Shown here piece by piece: positions 35,314 through 43,993 of a stretch of DNA of 64,000 nt. Below the pieces are notes generated by a model, which saw nothing but the letters and a program-made list of their open reading frames with translations, ran no database searches and was not told the origin of the DNA. The DNA comes from JACCXG01 sp963717745 (GTDB lineage Bacteria; Acidobacteriota; Vicinamibacteria; Vicinamibacterales; 2-12-FULL-66-21). Both the position numbers and the translations under genes were made by a program. How positions within the stretch are numbered: the stretch's first letter is position 1; the number at the start of each line of letters is the position of its first letter. The stretch spans positions 62,001 to 126,000 of the forward strand of contig CAVQXJ010000031.1 in assembly GCA_963717745.1 (NCBI GenBank), in the 5' to 3' direction.

Positions 35314-36323
35314 GGTTCCGGGGGGGCGGCAGACGAAGCCCTCCCTTCCGAATTCGTCGCACCGGCCTCCGGCACTTCCACCAGTCGATGCCCGGCAAGC
35401 GCGAACGAAAAGGCGCTCAACAGCAGAATGGCGATCAGGGCCGCACTCGCAGACCATGCCCGCGACGCGAGCGTTCGGCTCGACAGGATTCTCATCACAC
35501 GGCGGCTGAGCGCGGGCGTCGAAAGCACACCCATCGCGCCCATCTGCTCGATCGCCGCCGTTGGAAGACCGGCGATGGTCGTCAAGCACGCGGCATACCG
35601 CTTGGGGCAGCCGGTCACCGCCACCGCCGTCTCGTCACAGGCGATCTCACGCTCGATCAGCATGCGGCGTTCGAGCCACCACACGGCCGGGTGCCAGCCG
35701 GCGATCACGCGAACGATCGCGTGCGCGATCCCGCCGAGATCGTCCCGCCGCTGCACGTGAGCCCATTCGTGGATGACGACGCGATCGATTTCGTCGGGCG
35801 TGAGCCGGGAGAGCAGTGCCGGCGCCACCGCGACGATCGGTCGTCCGACGCCGAGCACGGCCGCGGCCCCCACATCCCGCGACAGTGCCAGGTGCGCGCG
35901 CCGGCCGCGTGTCCGCATCGCGGTCCAGCACCGCAACTGTGATTCGAGATCCGGCGGGAACGGACTGCAGCGGAGGCGTGAACGTCGAGTGCCCAGGATG
36001 TCTGCAACGACCCGGCCGATCGCCCACAGGAACCACAGACCGCCAGCGACCAGCGCCAGAGATGACGACGTCCACCAGGTGACCGGCATCGTCATGACCG
36101 GCGTGCCGAGGTCGCCGCCGACGCCGCGATTGGCACTGCCGTGGCCTCTCGCAGGCCGGCCGACAAGAGCGGCAGGGCTGCAGTCGTGACCAGCGCGAGC
36201 CAGCAGACCTGAAAGCGCGCGTGCGCGCGCGTGCGCTCCATCAACCAGAGCACGGCTGCCGCCATCGCCGCGACCAGCGCCCCCTGCCACACCCAATTGA
36301 TTACGTGGTCCATGGCCGGCTCC

Positions 36324-36698
36324 TCAGGCGTCCGCGATCAGTTTCTTCAGCCGGCGCAATTCGTCCGGGTCCATCTCCTCGTCGTGCAGCACGTTCAGCA
36401 CCAGCAGGCTCGGCGATCCATTGAAGAGCCGTCCCGCCAGATGCCGCAGCGCGCGCCGCCGCGCCTGACGCTCGTCGACGAGCGGGCGATAGAGGAACGC
36501 GCGCGCGACCTTGTCGTGCGCGACGTACGCCTTCTCTTCGAGGATGCGCAGGATCGTCTGTACGGTGCTGTAGCTGACCGGACGCTGCTTGGCCAGGCTG
36601 ACGACGACGTCGCCGACGGTGGCGGTCTGCCGGTCCCAGAGGACGGCCATGACCCTGGCTTCGGCGTCGGTGAGGGCGGGGGAAGGTGTTCGCGGCAC
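36324..36698 (-). CDS. BlaI/MecI/CopY-family transcriptional repressor
   Basis: This 124-residue protein starts at GTG 36698. Residues 8-75 form the winged helix (LTDAEARVMAVLWDRQTATV, then YSTVQTILRILEEKAYVAHD). The tail carries the dimerisation helices and likely cleavage region. It shares family but not close sequence with the blaI-like protein at 8899. Palindromes of a different sequence, CTCTTAA-based, lie upstream, so the two systems should be insulated from each other. It leads an operon with the M56 peptidase and the unknown secreted protein. Confidence 0.92.
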   Translation of the reverse strand: MPRTPSPALTDAEARVMAVLWDRQTATVGDVVVSLAKQRPVSYSTVQTILRILEEKAYVAHDKVARAFLYRPLVDERQARRRALRHLAGRLFNGSPSLLVLNVLHDEEMDPDELRRLKKLIADA

Positions 36699-36707
36699 TG
36701 GTGACTA

Positions 36708-36780
36708 CTCTTAAACAATTAAGAGATGACCTGAGGACTGTAGCAACCTGGTTCCGCCGAGTCAATTAAAGAATTAAGAG
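36708..36780. promoter_or_regulatory. Two BlaI-type operators, AT-rich dyads
   Basis: CTCTTAAACAATTAAGAG (36708-36725) is a near-perfect dyad ten bases before the blaI start. TCAATTAAAGAATTAAGAG (36762-36780) is a partial copy 54 bases further upstream, toward the divergent sigma gene. Their AT-richness stands out in this GC-rich window. The half-site CTCTTAA is unlike TGCTAC of the other blaI cluster. Confidence 0.7.
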
Positions 36781-36836
36781 TTCGGCTGGCCGCCGGTGTA
36801 CCGGCAGCCCGTGGTGATAATCTTCCGCCACCCTCG

Positions 36837-37649
36837 GTGACACTCGAACGCCTGTTCCTCGACCACCTCGCCGTCATCGATCAGGTCGCCCATTTCATCG
36901 GCCGGCGGCACCATCTCGACGCCGACGCGATTGCGGAGCTTCAGTCAGCGATCCGCCTCAAAATCATCGAAAACGACTACGAAGTCCTCCGCAAATTCGA
37001 ACGGCGGAGCAGCCTGCGCACCTACCTGACCGCCATCGTCCAGCGCTACTTTCTCGACAGCCGCACCGCGCTGTGGGGGCGCTGGCGGCCCTGTGCGCTG
37101 GCGCGCCGGGCGGGGACCGCCGGGGTCCTGCTGGACCAGCTGGTGACGCGGGACGGCATGACGCTGGACGAAGCGGTGATGAGGGTCCGCGAGCGCCACG
37201 ACGTCTCCGAAGCGGAGCTGCGCCGCCTCGCGGAGATTTTTCCGGTGCGGACGCCGCGCCGGTTCGTCGGGGAAGAGCACCTGATGGCCGTCCCTACCGA
37301 CGGCACGACGCCCGCCGTTGACAGGGCGTTGCTGCAGGATGAGGCGGATCGGGCTCAGCTCGCGCTCGATGGCGCGCTCCGTGCGCTCGGCGACGAAGAC
37401 CGCGTGATCCTCAAATACAGATTTGTGCATGGGCTGCAGATCTCGCAGATTTCGCGGCTGACCGGCCTCGACCAAAAGCCCCTGTACCGCCGGTTCGAGG
37501 GCATCATCAAGACCTTGCGCGGCGAGCTCGACGCGCGCGGCGTGAGCCGGGAACACGTGACGGCTCTGATCGGCACCCCCGGAGTCGAGATCGGAACGGC
37601 CGATTGGCCCGACGTGGAAAACCAGCCGCAGCGTCCGTCCCTGCTGTGA
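36837..37649 (+). CDS. RNA polymerase sigma-70-like factor
   Basis: This 270-residue protein starts at GTG. Region 2-like sequence lies at about 10-75 (HLAVIDQVAHFIGRRHHLDA, then SLRTYLTAIVQRYFLDSR). Region 4 sits near 185-235 (LGDEDRVILKYRFVHGLQIS, then QISRLTGLDQKPLYRRFEGI). It is longer than classic ECF factors, with an insert of about 80 residues between the regions. The next gene starts 42 bases downstream and encodes a zinc-finger/TPR/CHAT protein. Such pairing suggests that protein acts as its anti-sigma factor or partner. An AT-rich divergent promoter region with BlaI operators lies upstream. Confidence 0.85.
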   Translation: MTLERLFLDHLAVIDQVAHFIGRRHHLDADAIAELQSAIRLKIIENDYEVLRKFERRSSLRTYLTAIVQRYFLDSRTALWGRWRPCALARRAGTAGVLLDQLVTRDGMTLDEAVMRVRERHDVSEAELRRLAEIFPVRTPRRFVGEEHLMAVPTDGTTPAVDRALLQDEADRAQLALDGALRALGDEDRVILKYRFVHGLQISQISRLTGLDQKPLYRRFEGIIKTLRGELDARGVSREHVTALIGTPGVEIGTADWPDVENQPQRPSLL

Positions 37650-37691
37650 TGAGTGGCGCTGCGAGCGGTGCGAACCGGCCACGAGAGCGAA

Positions 37692-40600
37692 ATGCCTGAC
37701 CTACATCTGACACCGCTGGGCGCCTGTCCGGATTCCAGCCTGATCGCGTCGTATGTCGACGGCCAGCTGGACGTGTCCGGCCGCGCTGCCCTCCAGGGCC
37801 ATCTGGCGTCGTGCGACGCCTGTACCGAGCTGGTTGCTGAAATCGTCTTCACCAATGAGGCCGCGGTGGTTGCGGACGCGCCCTCACAGCCGGCTGCGAC
37901 TCATCAGCTGCTCCCCTTTCGTCGCCGCCGGGTCGTGGTCGCGGGATCGTTGCTCGCCGCCGCCGCCGTGTTGGCGCTGGTGGCGCGCGTGTGGCTGCGG
38001 CCCGATGGCGCGGGGCTGCAGAACGAAACGGTACCCGCGACCAGTCGCGGTCCCTCGCCGGTCGATGTGCGGCTCGCCGGCGTGGTCGCGGCCCTCGGCG
38101 ACATGCGCCCGGTCGAAGGCCGGCTGACCGGTGGATTCGCGTACGGCCGGCTGCGCACGCCGGACCGGAGCAGTTCGGCGACCGGCAATCTCGCGCTGAC
38201 CGCGGCCGCCGGCGAACTGCAGAAGCGCGCCAACGCCGACCCCACCGCGGCCAACCTGCACGCCTGGGGCGTCGCCCAGGTGCTCGTGGGAGCGTACGAC
38301 TCGGGCGTCGACACTCTGGAATCGGTGTGGATGCAGCAGAAGAACGCGCGCGTCGCTGCCGACCTCGGCGCGGCGCGCCTGGCGCGGGCCGAAGCCTCGG
38401 GTACGCCGGAGGATGTGCCGCGCGCGCTCGAAGCGCTGGAGCAGGCGCTCACCATCGAGCCCGATCTGGCAGAGGCCTGGTTCAGCAAAGCGATCGTGCT
38501 CGAGCGTCTGCAGATCCGGCAGCAGGCGCGAGAGGCGTGGACACGGTATCTGCAGCTCGACCCCGATTCCGAGTGGAGCGCCGAAGCGCGCCGCCGGCTG
38601 ACCGCGCTCGATTCTCCCTCGTCTGCCAGGCCCTGGAAGGACTTCGATCGGGCGCTGCGCGATCCCGGCGTCTCGCTCGACACCGTGCGCGAAGCGATTC
38701 AGCGCGATCCGATGGAAGTGCGCGAGCTGGTGGTGCGCGACCTCCTGCCGGCGTGGGCGAACACCGGCGATGACGCCGACCTCACGCACGCGGCGCGCAT
38801 CATCGACGCCCTGGAGGCGTCGGGGCCGGATCGTTCGCTGGGGCGGTCCATCGGGGAGATTCGCGGGGCGGTGGGTCCGCGCCGCGCGGCGATTGCGGCG
38901 GGCGTCCGCGAGCTGGCGGCCGGGCTGGCCGCGCAGAGCGCTGAACGGCCGGTGGTCGAGATTCGTCCGCACTTCGACGCCGCGCTGCAACAGCTCCGCG
39001 CCGGCGGCTCGAGCCTCGACGTGTGGGCGGGCTTTGCCCGGACGCGGCTGGCGGTGCTGCAGCAGCGCCACGCCGAGGTGCTCGCCGAGGGCACGGCCGT
39101 CCTGCGGCGCGCCGAGCGCCTTGATGCGTCGGCGGTCGCCGCGCGCCTGCACTGGCTGCTCGGCATGACCGCGTTCACCACGAACGACTGGTCCGGAGCG
39201 ATGGCGCACTACGACGATGCGATCCGGTTGTGCGGCGAAACCGGCGAGACCACGCTCGCGTCGTCGGTGCATTTGAACGCGTCGGTGCTGAACCGGTTTC
39301 TCGGCAATGTCGGCGCGACCTGGCGGCATCGGCTGGAGGCCGGATCCAGCATGCCGCGTCACCGATCGGTGCAGCTCCACGCCTATCTCACGACCGGCGC
39401 GATCACTGCGTCGACCGAATCCCTGCCTCTCACCGCGCTGCTGTTTCAGAACGAAGTGGTCAGCAACGCCTCGGTGAACCTGCCGGTTGGACCTCGCGCC
39501 GAGGCCGCCATGAATCGCGCGCGGATGCTCGCGCGGCTGGGGCGCGCCGCGGACGCCACTCGCGATCTCGAGCAGGCCGAGCCATTGCTGAAGACCGTGG
39601 ATTCGGACGCGTTGCGGACGCGCTTCTCGCGCGCCTGGCTGCTGGCGTCCGCCGAGGTGCGGCAGACCACGGATCCGGCCCGCGCGGCCCGCGACGCCGC
39701 GCAAGCGGTCGCGTTGATCGCGGCGGCTGGAGAGCCGATGCGGCTGGCCGAGGCCTCGCTGCTCGAAAGCCGGGCACTGGCGAGCCTGGGACGCACCGAC
39801 GCGGCCAAGGCGTCCGCGTCGCGCGGCATCGATGCATTCGAGCAGGCGCTGCGCTCGATCGATCCGCGTGATCCGAGCCGCATCTCCGCGCTCGATCCGG
39901 TGTGGGCGCTGTATTCCGACAGTGCCCGTCTGCACCTGGTGGCCGGTCACGAAGACTACGCCGCCGCATTCTCGCTGCTGGAGCGCGGTCGCGCCCGGAC
40001 GCTGCTCGACCTCCGTCGGGTGGCGCCGCTGACGCTTGCGGAGGTCCGGCAGCGGCTGCGGCCAGACGAGGCGGTGCTGCTCTTCGATCAGTCGGCATCG
40101 GGTCTGGTGACCTGGTGGATTACGTCGGCCTCGGTCCGCACCGCGGCGGCGGCCGCGAGCCTCGCGCGGGTCGAGGCGCTGGTCATGAGCCACCGCCGCG
40201 CCATCGATCGCGGCGAGCGGCGCACCGCCGCTTCCGCCGAGCTCTTCGATCTGGCGATTCGAAACTGGTGGCCGCAGTTGCGGGCCACCGCGACGGTGGC
40301 CGTCATCCCCGATGCCGCGTGGAGCCGGGTGGCGTGGTCGGCTTTGTGGGACAAGTCGTCCGAGCTCGAGCTCCTGTCGGGCCCGGCGTTCGTGGTCGCA
40401 CCGAGCGCCTCCGTGGCCTTGAGCACCCGCTGGGATCCGGAGCGCCCCGCGCACAAGACGGTCATCGTCTCGGCGGCCGACGGCGCGGGCGGCGTGGCAC
40501 TGCCCGCGGCGCGCCGTGAAGCGAAGGAGATCGCGGGCCTCTATGCCGGAGCGCGGTTGCTCGAGAAAGACGAGGCCACGCCCGCCAACGTTCTTCGCGA

Positions 40601-41036
40601 GCTACCCGGCGCCGACGTCGTGCACGTCGCGAGTCATTCGATCGATGTGCCCGGTTACCCGGAGCTGTCGCACCTGGTGCTGACCGGTGGTCCGACCGAG
40701 GGCCGGTTGCTGGTGCGCGACATCGCATCGAGGAATCTGTCGAAGACGCGGCTGGTCGTGCTGGCGGGGTGCTCGACCGCCGGCCAGCGCACGGTTCGGG
40801 GTGAGGGCTCCGTCGGAATCGCCTGGGGATTCCTGACCGCGGGCACGCGCCACGTGATCGGGACGCTGCAGGACATCGAAGACGGCCCGGCCGGTGCGTT
40901 GTTCGTCAGCGTGCACCGCGGCATCGCCGCCGGTCAGACACCCTCGAGGGCGCTGCAAGAGACGCAGCGTAAGCTGGCGGCCTCCGGCGAGTCGCCGCGG
41001 GTGTGGGCGACCGTCGCGATGTTCGGGGCATTGTAG
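37692..41036 (+). CDS. Zinc-finger, TPR and CHAT-protease protein
   Basis: This protein of about 1114 residues carries a putative anti-sigma zinc-finger (about 10-50: SYVDGQLDVSGRAALQGHLA then SCDACTE). One membrane helix follows at about 80-100 (VVVAGSLLAAAAVLALVARV), then alpha-helical TPR-like repeats from about 150 to 800. The C-terminal CHAT domain (about 830-1114) has the caspase-like dyad His in VVHVASHS (about 980) and Cys in VVLAGCSTAG (about 1027), both present. Its likely role is to hold the upstream sigma factor at the membrane and cleave a target on a signal sensed by the TPR region. That model is inferred. ATG 37692 was chosen because it precedes the zinc-finger. Confidence 0.85.
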   Translation: MPDLHLTPLGACPDSSLIASYVDGQLDVSGRAALQGHLASCDACTELVAEIVFTNEAAVVADAPSQPAATHQLLPFRRRRVVVAGSLLAAAAVLALVARVWLRPDGAGLQNETVPATSRGPSPVDVRLAGVVAALGDMRPVEGRLTGGFAYGRLRTPDRSSSATGNLALTAAAGELQKRANADPTAANLHAWGVAQVLVGAYDSGVDTLESVWMQQKNARVAADLGAARLARAEASGTPEDVPRALEALEQALTIEPDLAEAWFSKAIVLERLQIRQQAREAWTRYLQLDPDSEWSAEARRRLTALDSPSSARPWKDFDRALRDPGVSLDTVREAIQRDPMEVRELVVRDLLPAWANTGDDADLTHAARIIDALEASGPDRSLGRSIGEIRGAVGPRRAAIAAGVRELAAGLAAQSAERPVVEIRPHFDAALQQLRAGGSSLDVWAGFARTRLAVLQQRHAEVLAEGTAVLRRAERLDASAVAARLHWLLGMTAFTTNDWSGAMAHYDDAIRLCGETGETTLASSVHLNASVLNRFLGNVGATWRHRLEAGSSMPRHRSVQLHAYLTTGAITASTESLPLTALLFQNEVVSNASVNLPVGPRAEAAMNRARMLARLGRAADATRDLEQAEPLLKTVDSDALRTRFSRAWLLASAEVRQTTDPARAARDAAQAVALIAAAGEPMRLAEASLLESRALASLGRTDAAKASASRGIDAFEQALRSIDPRDPSRISALDPVWALYSDSARLHLVAGHEDYAAAFSLLERGRARTLLDLRRVAPLTLAEVRQRLRPDEAVLLFDQSASGLVTWWITSASVRTAAAAASLARVEALVMSHRRAIDRGERRTAASAELFDLAIRNWWPQLRATATVAVIPDAAWSRVAWSALWDKSSELELLSGPAFVVAPSASVALSTRWDPERPAHKTVIVSAADGAGGVALPAARREAKEIAGLYAGARLLEKDEATPANVLRELPGADVVHVASHSIDVPGYPELSHLVLTGGPTEGRLLVRDIASRNLSKTRLVVLAGCSTAGQRTVRGEGSVGIAWGFLTAGTRHVIGTLQDIEDGPAGALFVSVHRGIAAGQTPSRALQETQRKLAASGESPRVWATVAMFGAL

Positions 41037-41095
41037 GGCGGGGCTTCCGCCGCCTCGGATACGATCGGGCCGTTCTCGCTAGTGAGGTAATCGAC

Positions 41096-42085
41096 ATGAT
41101 CACTCGGCGTGCGTTCGTTGTGACATCGCTCGCGGGATCGGCCGGCCTGCTCTCCGGATGCAGCAAAGAGGAACCACCGGCGGCGCCGGCCGCCGCCAAT
41201 CCGGCGCCGCAGCCGCGCGCCCGCGCCAGCCTCGAGCTGTATTTCGTCGGCGGCACCGCCTTCAAGAAGGTCGGTACGTCGTACGTGGCGATCCAGCTGC
41301 GTGGCAAGGGCGTGGTTCATGACGGCCATCCGATGGACCATCGCAGCTATCTGGTCGCGCCCTCTGGAACGTTCGGCAAGGATGGGCATCAGTTTCCCGC
41401 CGGCTACGACATGACGAAGCTGCACCCCAACCTCACGCTGCCCCCGTCGTCTTACGAAGCGGTGTGCCTGGTCGGCAAGGACGTCGCCATCTCGCAGGTC
41501 AACGGCGGCAAAGAGGTCACCTACCGATCGAACGAGGTCGCCGACTACGGCGCCTTGTCGGCGAAGTACAAATGGGAGCCCAAAGGCGATTGGACGCCGA
41601 ACGAGAACGGGCCGGTCTGCTCGCGGTTCGCGTTCGATGCCGGCGATCTCGTCAACGGCAAGGCCGTCAATCAGAAGGGCTACGCCGCGCAGTGGAAGAT
41701 TGCCGAAGGGGAGGCAAAGACGCTGAGCGACGTCGCGATTCTGCAGCTCAAAGCGGAATCGATCTCGATCGGCGGCGTCGGGTCGAACCCGCTGCCGGTT
41801 CCGGCCGACAAGCCGCTCGCGCTGTATGTGTTCGGCGGTCCTGACTTCATGCACAGCGACCGGAAGTACCGCCAGATCAGCCATGCGCTGCTGCTGAAGA
41901 CGATCTACGACGTCAAGGGCGCGAAGGACGACGAGATCATGCCGACCTCGCCGACCGATGTCGACGCCGAGGCGCCGGCCGATCTCCGCCATCCGTGCGA
42001 TTTCAGCGACACCACCAAGAAAGTGGCGCGGCCGCGGGTGCCGCCCGACACGGAGTACTGCGTCAATTACGACCAGCTGCCTTAG
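41096..42085 (+). CDS. Tat-type lipoprotein of unknown function
   Basis: This protein of 329 residues begins MITRRAFVVTSLAGSAGLLS followed by GCSKEE. It combines a twin-arginine-like start with a lipobox, so it is an exported lipoprotein. The body shows no domain I can name. It is beta-rich, with YFVGGTAFKKVGTSYVAIQL, YKWEPKGDWTPNENGPVCSR and YVFGGPDFMHSDRKYRQISH standing out. Two cysteines in AVCLVGKDV and PVCSRFAF might pair. It follows the CHAT gene by 59 bases on the same strand and ends 26 bases before a family-2 hairpin. Its function is unknown. Confidence 0.75.
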   Translation: MITRRAFVVTSLAGSAGLLSGCSKEEPPAAPAAANPAPQPRARASLELYFVGGTAFKKVGTSYVAIQLRGKGVVHDGHPMDHRSYLVAPSGTFGKDGHQFPAGYDMTKLHPNLTLPPSSYEAVCLVGKDVAISQVNGGKEVTYRSNEVADYGALSAKYKWEPKGDWTPNENGPVCSRFAFDAGDLVNGKAVNQKGYAAQWKIAEGEAKTLSDVAILQLKAESISIGGVGSNPLPVPADKPLALYVFGGPDFMHSDRKYRQISHALLLKTIYDVKGAKDDEIMPTSPTDVDAEAPADLRHPCDFSDTTKKVARPRVPPDTEYCVNYDQLP

Positions 42086-42111
42086 GTTGGCGAGGCCTGA
42101 ACTACGGCCTC

Positions 42112-42190
42112 GCTCGACAAGGGAGAAGGGACAAGGGACAAGGGAGAAATTCTCCCTTGTCCCTTATCCCTTCTCCCTTGACACGCGCGG
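42112..42190. repeat. Family-2 hairpin, both arms
   Basis: GACAAGGGAGAAGGGACAAG on the left is matched by the complement CTTGTCCCTTATCCCTTCTC on the right around AAATT. This is the only copy with both arms complete. The right arm supplies the stop codon and last seven residues of the ECF42 sigma gene on the minus strand. Confidence 0.85.
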
Positions 42191-43465
42191 TCGGACCCCG
42201 CCGCGCTCAGACCCCGCCGAGAGCCGTGCGGCTTGCGTGTGAAGGTAATTCCGCTCCGGCACGCTGGCCGTGCGGGCGGCGGCCGCGAGGTAATGGGCGA
42301 TCGCACCGTCGCGATCGCCGGCCATCTCCATCAGGTGGGCGCGCACCGCGGCGAGCCGGTGACTGCCTGCCAGCCGCGCGTCGGCGTCGAGCACCGTCAG
42401 CCGTCGCAGCCCGGCCTGCGGACCGTGCACCATCGCGAAGGCAATCGCGTGATTCAGCGTGACCATGGGATTGTCGGACATCCGTTCGAGCAGCCCGTAC
42501 AGGGCGAGGATCTGCGGCCAGTCGGTCTCCTCCGCTCGCGGCGATTCGTCGTGGACGGCGGCGATTGCGGCCTGCAGCTGATAGGCGCCGATCGATCCCT
42601 GCGTCAGCGTCGCGGTCACCAGCGCGACGCCTTCGGCGATCGCCTCACGATTCCACGAGCTGCGGTCCTGCCGGGCGAGTGGCACCAGTTCGCCGTCAGC
42701 GCCGGTCCGGGCCGGCCGGCGGGCGTCGGTCAGCAGCATCAACGCCAGCAGGCCCGCCACTTCGCCGTTCTCGGGAAGCTCCCTGCGGACCGCGCGGGTC
42801 AGCCGGATCGCTTCGTTCGAGAGATCGGCGCGATGCAGCGCCGCGCCGCTGCTGGTCGCATATCCCTCGTTGAAGATCAGGTAGAGGACGTGCAGGACCG
42901 CGCCGAGCCGCTCCGTGCGTTCGTCGGCCGTCGGCAGCCGGAAGGGCACGCCCGAGGTCCGGATGCGTTGCTTGGCGCGGCTGATCCGCTGCGCCATGGT
43001 GGCCTCGGGCACCAGGAAAGCCCCGGCGATCTCCGCCGTGGTGAGGCCTCCCACCGCCCGCAATGTCAGCGCGATGGCCGATGAGCGGGTCAGGGCCGGG
43101 TGACAGCACATGAACAGCAGGATCAGCGTGTCGTCCTGATCCAGCGCCGCGGCTTCGTCCGCGGCCGGCGCCAGTTGCTGGTCCGGTGGCGCCTCCATGA
43201 CCACCAGCGTCTCGCGGCGCCGGCGCGCCAGCTCGGCGCGGATGTGATCGGTCATGCGCCGTGCCGCGACGTGGATCAGCCATCCTCGCGGATTGTCGGG
43301 CACGCCTTCACGCGGCCATTGCCGGGTCGCGGCGATCAGCGCTTCCTGCACCGCATCTTCCGCCGCGGCGAAGTCGCCGTAACGCCGCATCACCGCGCCG
43401 AGCACCTGCGGCGCGAGGTCGCGCAACATGTGCTCACCGGCGAACTCCTCCGATCCGCTGGTCAC
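42164..43465 (-). CDS. ECF42-type RNA polymerase sigma factor
   Basis: This protein of 433 residues starts at GTG 43465. Region 2 lies at about 20-85 (VMRRYGDFAAAEDAVQEALI, then PDNPRGWLIHVAARRMTDHI). Region 4 is at about 130-180 (LTLRAVGGLTTAEIAGAFLV, PEATMAQRISRAKQRIR). A C-terminal TPR-like domain of about 240 residues (YLIFNEGYATSSGA, VTLNHAIAFAMVHGP) marks the ECF42 group. The YCII/DGPF partner gene overlaps its start by four bases, the usual arrangement. The last residues, RVSREKG, and the stop come from a family-2 repeat. Confidence 0.92.
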   Translation of the reverse strand: MTSGSEEFAGEHMLRDLAPQVLGAVMRRYGDFAAAEDAVQEALIAATRQWPREGVPDNPRGWLIHVAARRMTDHIRAELARRRRETLVVMEAPPDQQLAPAADEAAALDQDDTLILLFMCCHPALTRSSAIALTLRAVGGLTTAEIAGAFLVPEATMAQRISRAKQRIRTSGVPFRLPTADERTERLGAVLHVLYLIFNEGYATSSGAALHRADLSNEAIRLTRAVRRELPENGEVAGLLALMLLTDARRPARTGADGELVPLARQDRSSWNREAIAEGVALVTATLTQGSIGAYQLQAAIAAVHDESPRAEETDWPQILALYGLLERMSDNPMVTLNHAIAFAMVHGPQAGLRRLTVLDADARLAGSHRLAAVRAHLMEMAGDRDGAIAHYLAAAARTASVPERNYLHTQAARLSAGSERGGVRPRVSREKG

Positions 43466-43863
43466 AGCTCCGGCGGCGGTGCGCTCATCACCTCGCGTAC
43501 CTCGATCGGGATCCGGATCGGGACCCCGCCCGGCCCGGGCGCCGCCGAGGCCCGCGCCGCGATCGCATAGGCCTGCGCCGGCGTTTCGACGTCGACAATC
43601 CAGTAGCCGGCGAGAAACTCCTTGGCTTCCGCGAACGGGCCGTCGGTCACCTCCGGTGCGCCGTTGGTGCCGGCCCGGACCACGCGGGCGGCCTCGGGTC
43701 CGGCCAGCCCCTCGGCCGCCACCAGCTCACCCGACTCCCGCAGCTCGCCGGCGAAGCGCATCATGAACGCGATGTGCGCCCGGATGTCCTCCGGCGGCCA
43801 GGTCCCGATCCCGGCATCCTTCCACCCCGCCCCCGACGCGTGCATCATCAACATGTATTTCAT
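43462..43863 (-). CDS. YCII/DGPF-domain protein, ECF42 partner
   Basis: This protein of 133 residues opens MKYMLMMHASG and has the family motif EVTDGPFAEAKEFLAGYWIV, the DGPF box. Genes of this type are almost always coupled to ECF42 sigma factors and are thought to help transmit the signal, although the mechanism is not well settled. GGAGG lies six bases before ATG 43863. Its stop overlaps the GTG start of the sigma gene (GTGA), so translation is coupled. Confidence 0.93.
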   Translation of the reverse strand: MKYMLMMHASGAGWKDAGIGTWPPEDIRAHIAFMMRFAGELRESGELVAAEGLAGPEAARVVRAGTNGAPEVTDGPFAEAKEFLAGYWIVDVETPAQAYAIAARASAAPGPGGVPIRIPIEVREVMSAPPPEL

Positions 43864-43993
43864 CGAATCCTCCAAGTCAGTCCGCCAGACCTTTAGCGAC
43901 GGCGGAGCCTCCGCGCTACGAACGCCGTCGTCGTCCTTCGCGCGTAGGTCGGAGCGGGGCGGGGCTTTTCGACAGGGGCCCGTGGCAGAAACA

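Larger units (their letters stand above)
34863..36313 (-). pseudogene. M56 (BlaR1-like) peptidase with one frameshift and repeat insertions
   Basis: The N-terminus starts at ATG 36313 (DHVINWVWQGALVAAMAAAV and a following helix), typical of acidobacterial M56 proteins, but this frame stops at 36092. The family continues in the other frame from about 36100 (VMTMPVTWWTSSSLALVAGG) to the zinc motif VVIHEWAHVQRRDD and the acidic helix EREIACDE. One missing base near 36098-36103 would join them. The last third is unlike the family: it is low-complexity and encoded by dispersed repeats (35083-35112, 35202-35313). It starts ten bases after the blaI-like gene and probably relieves its repression if functional. 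Confidence 0.78.

Noticed and set aside
37884..40454. 856-residue open frame opposite the CHAT gene
   Set aside because: Compositionally a shadow; the plus-strand gene has clear domains.
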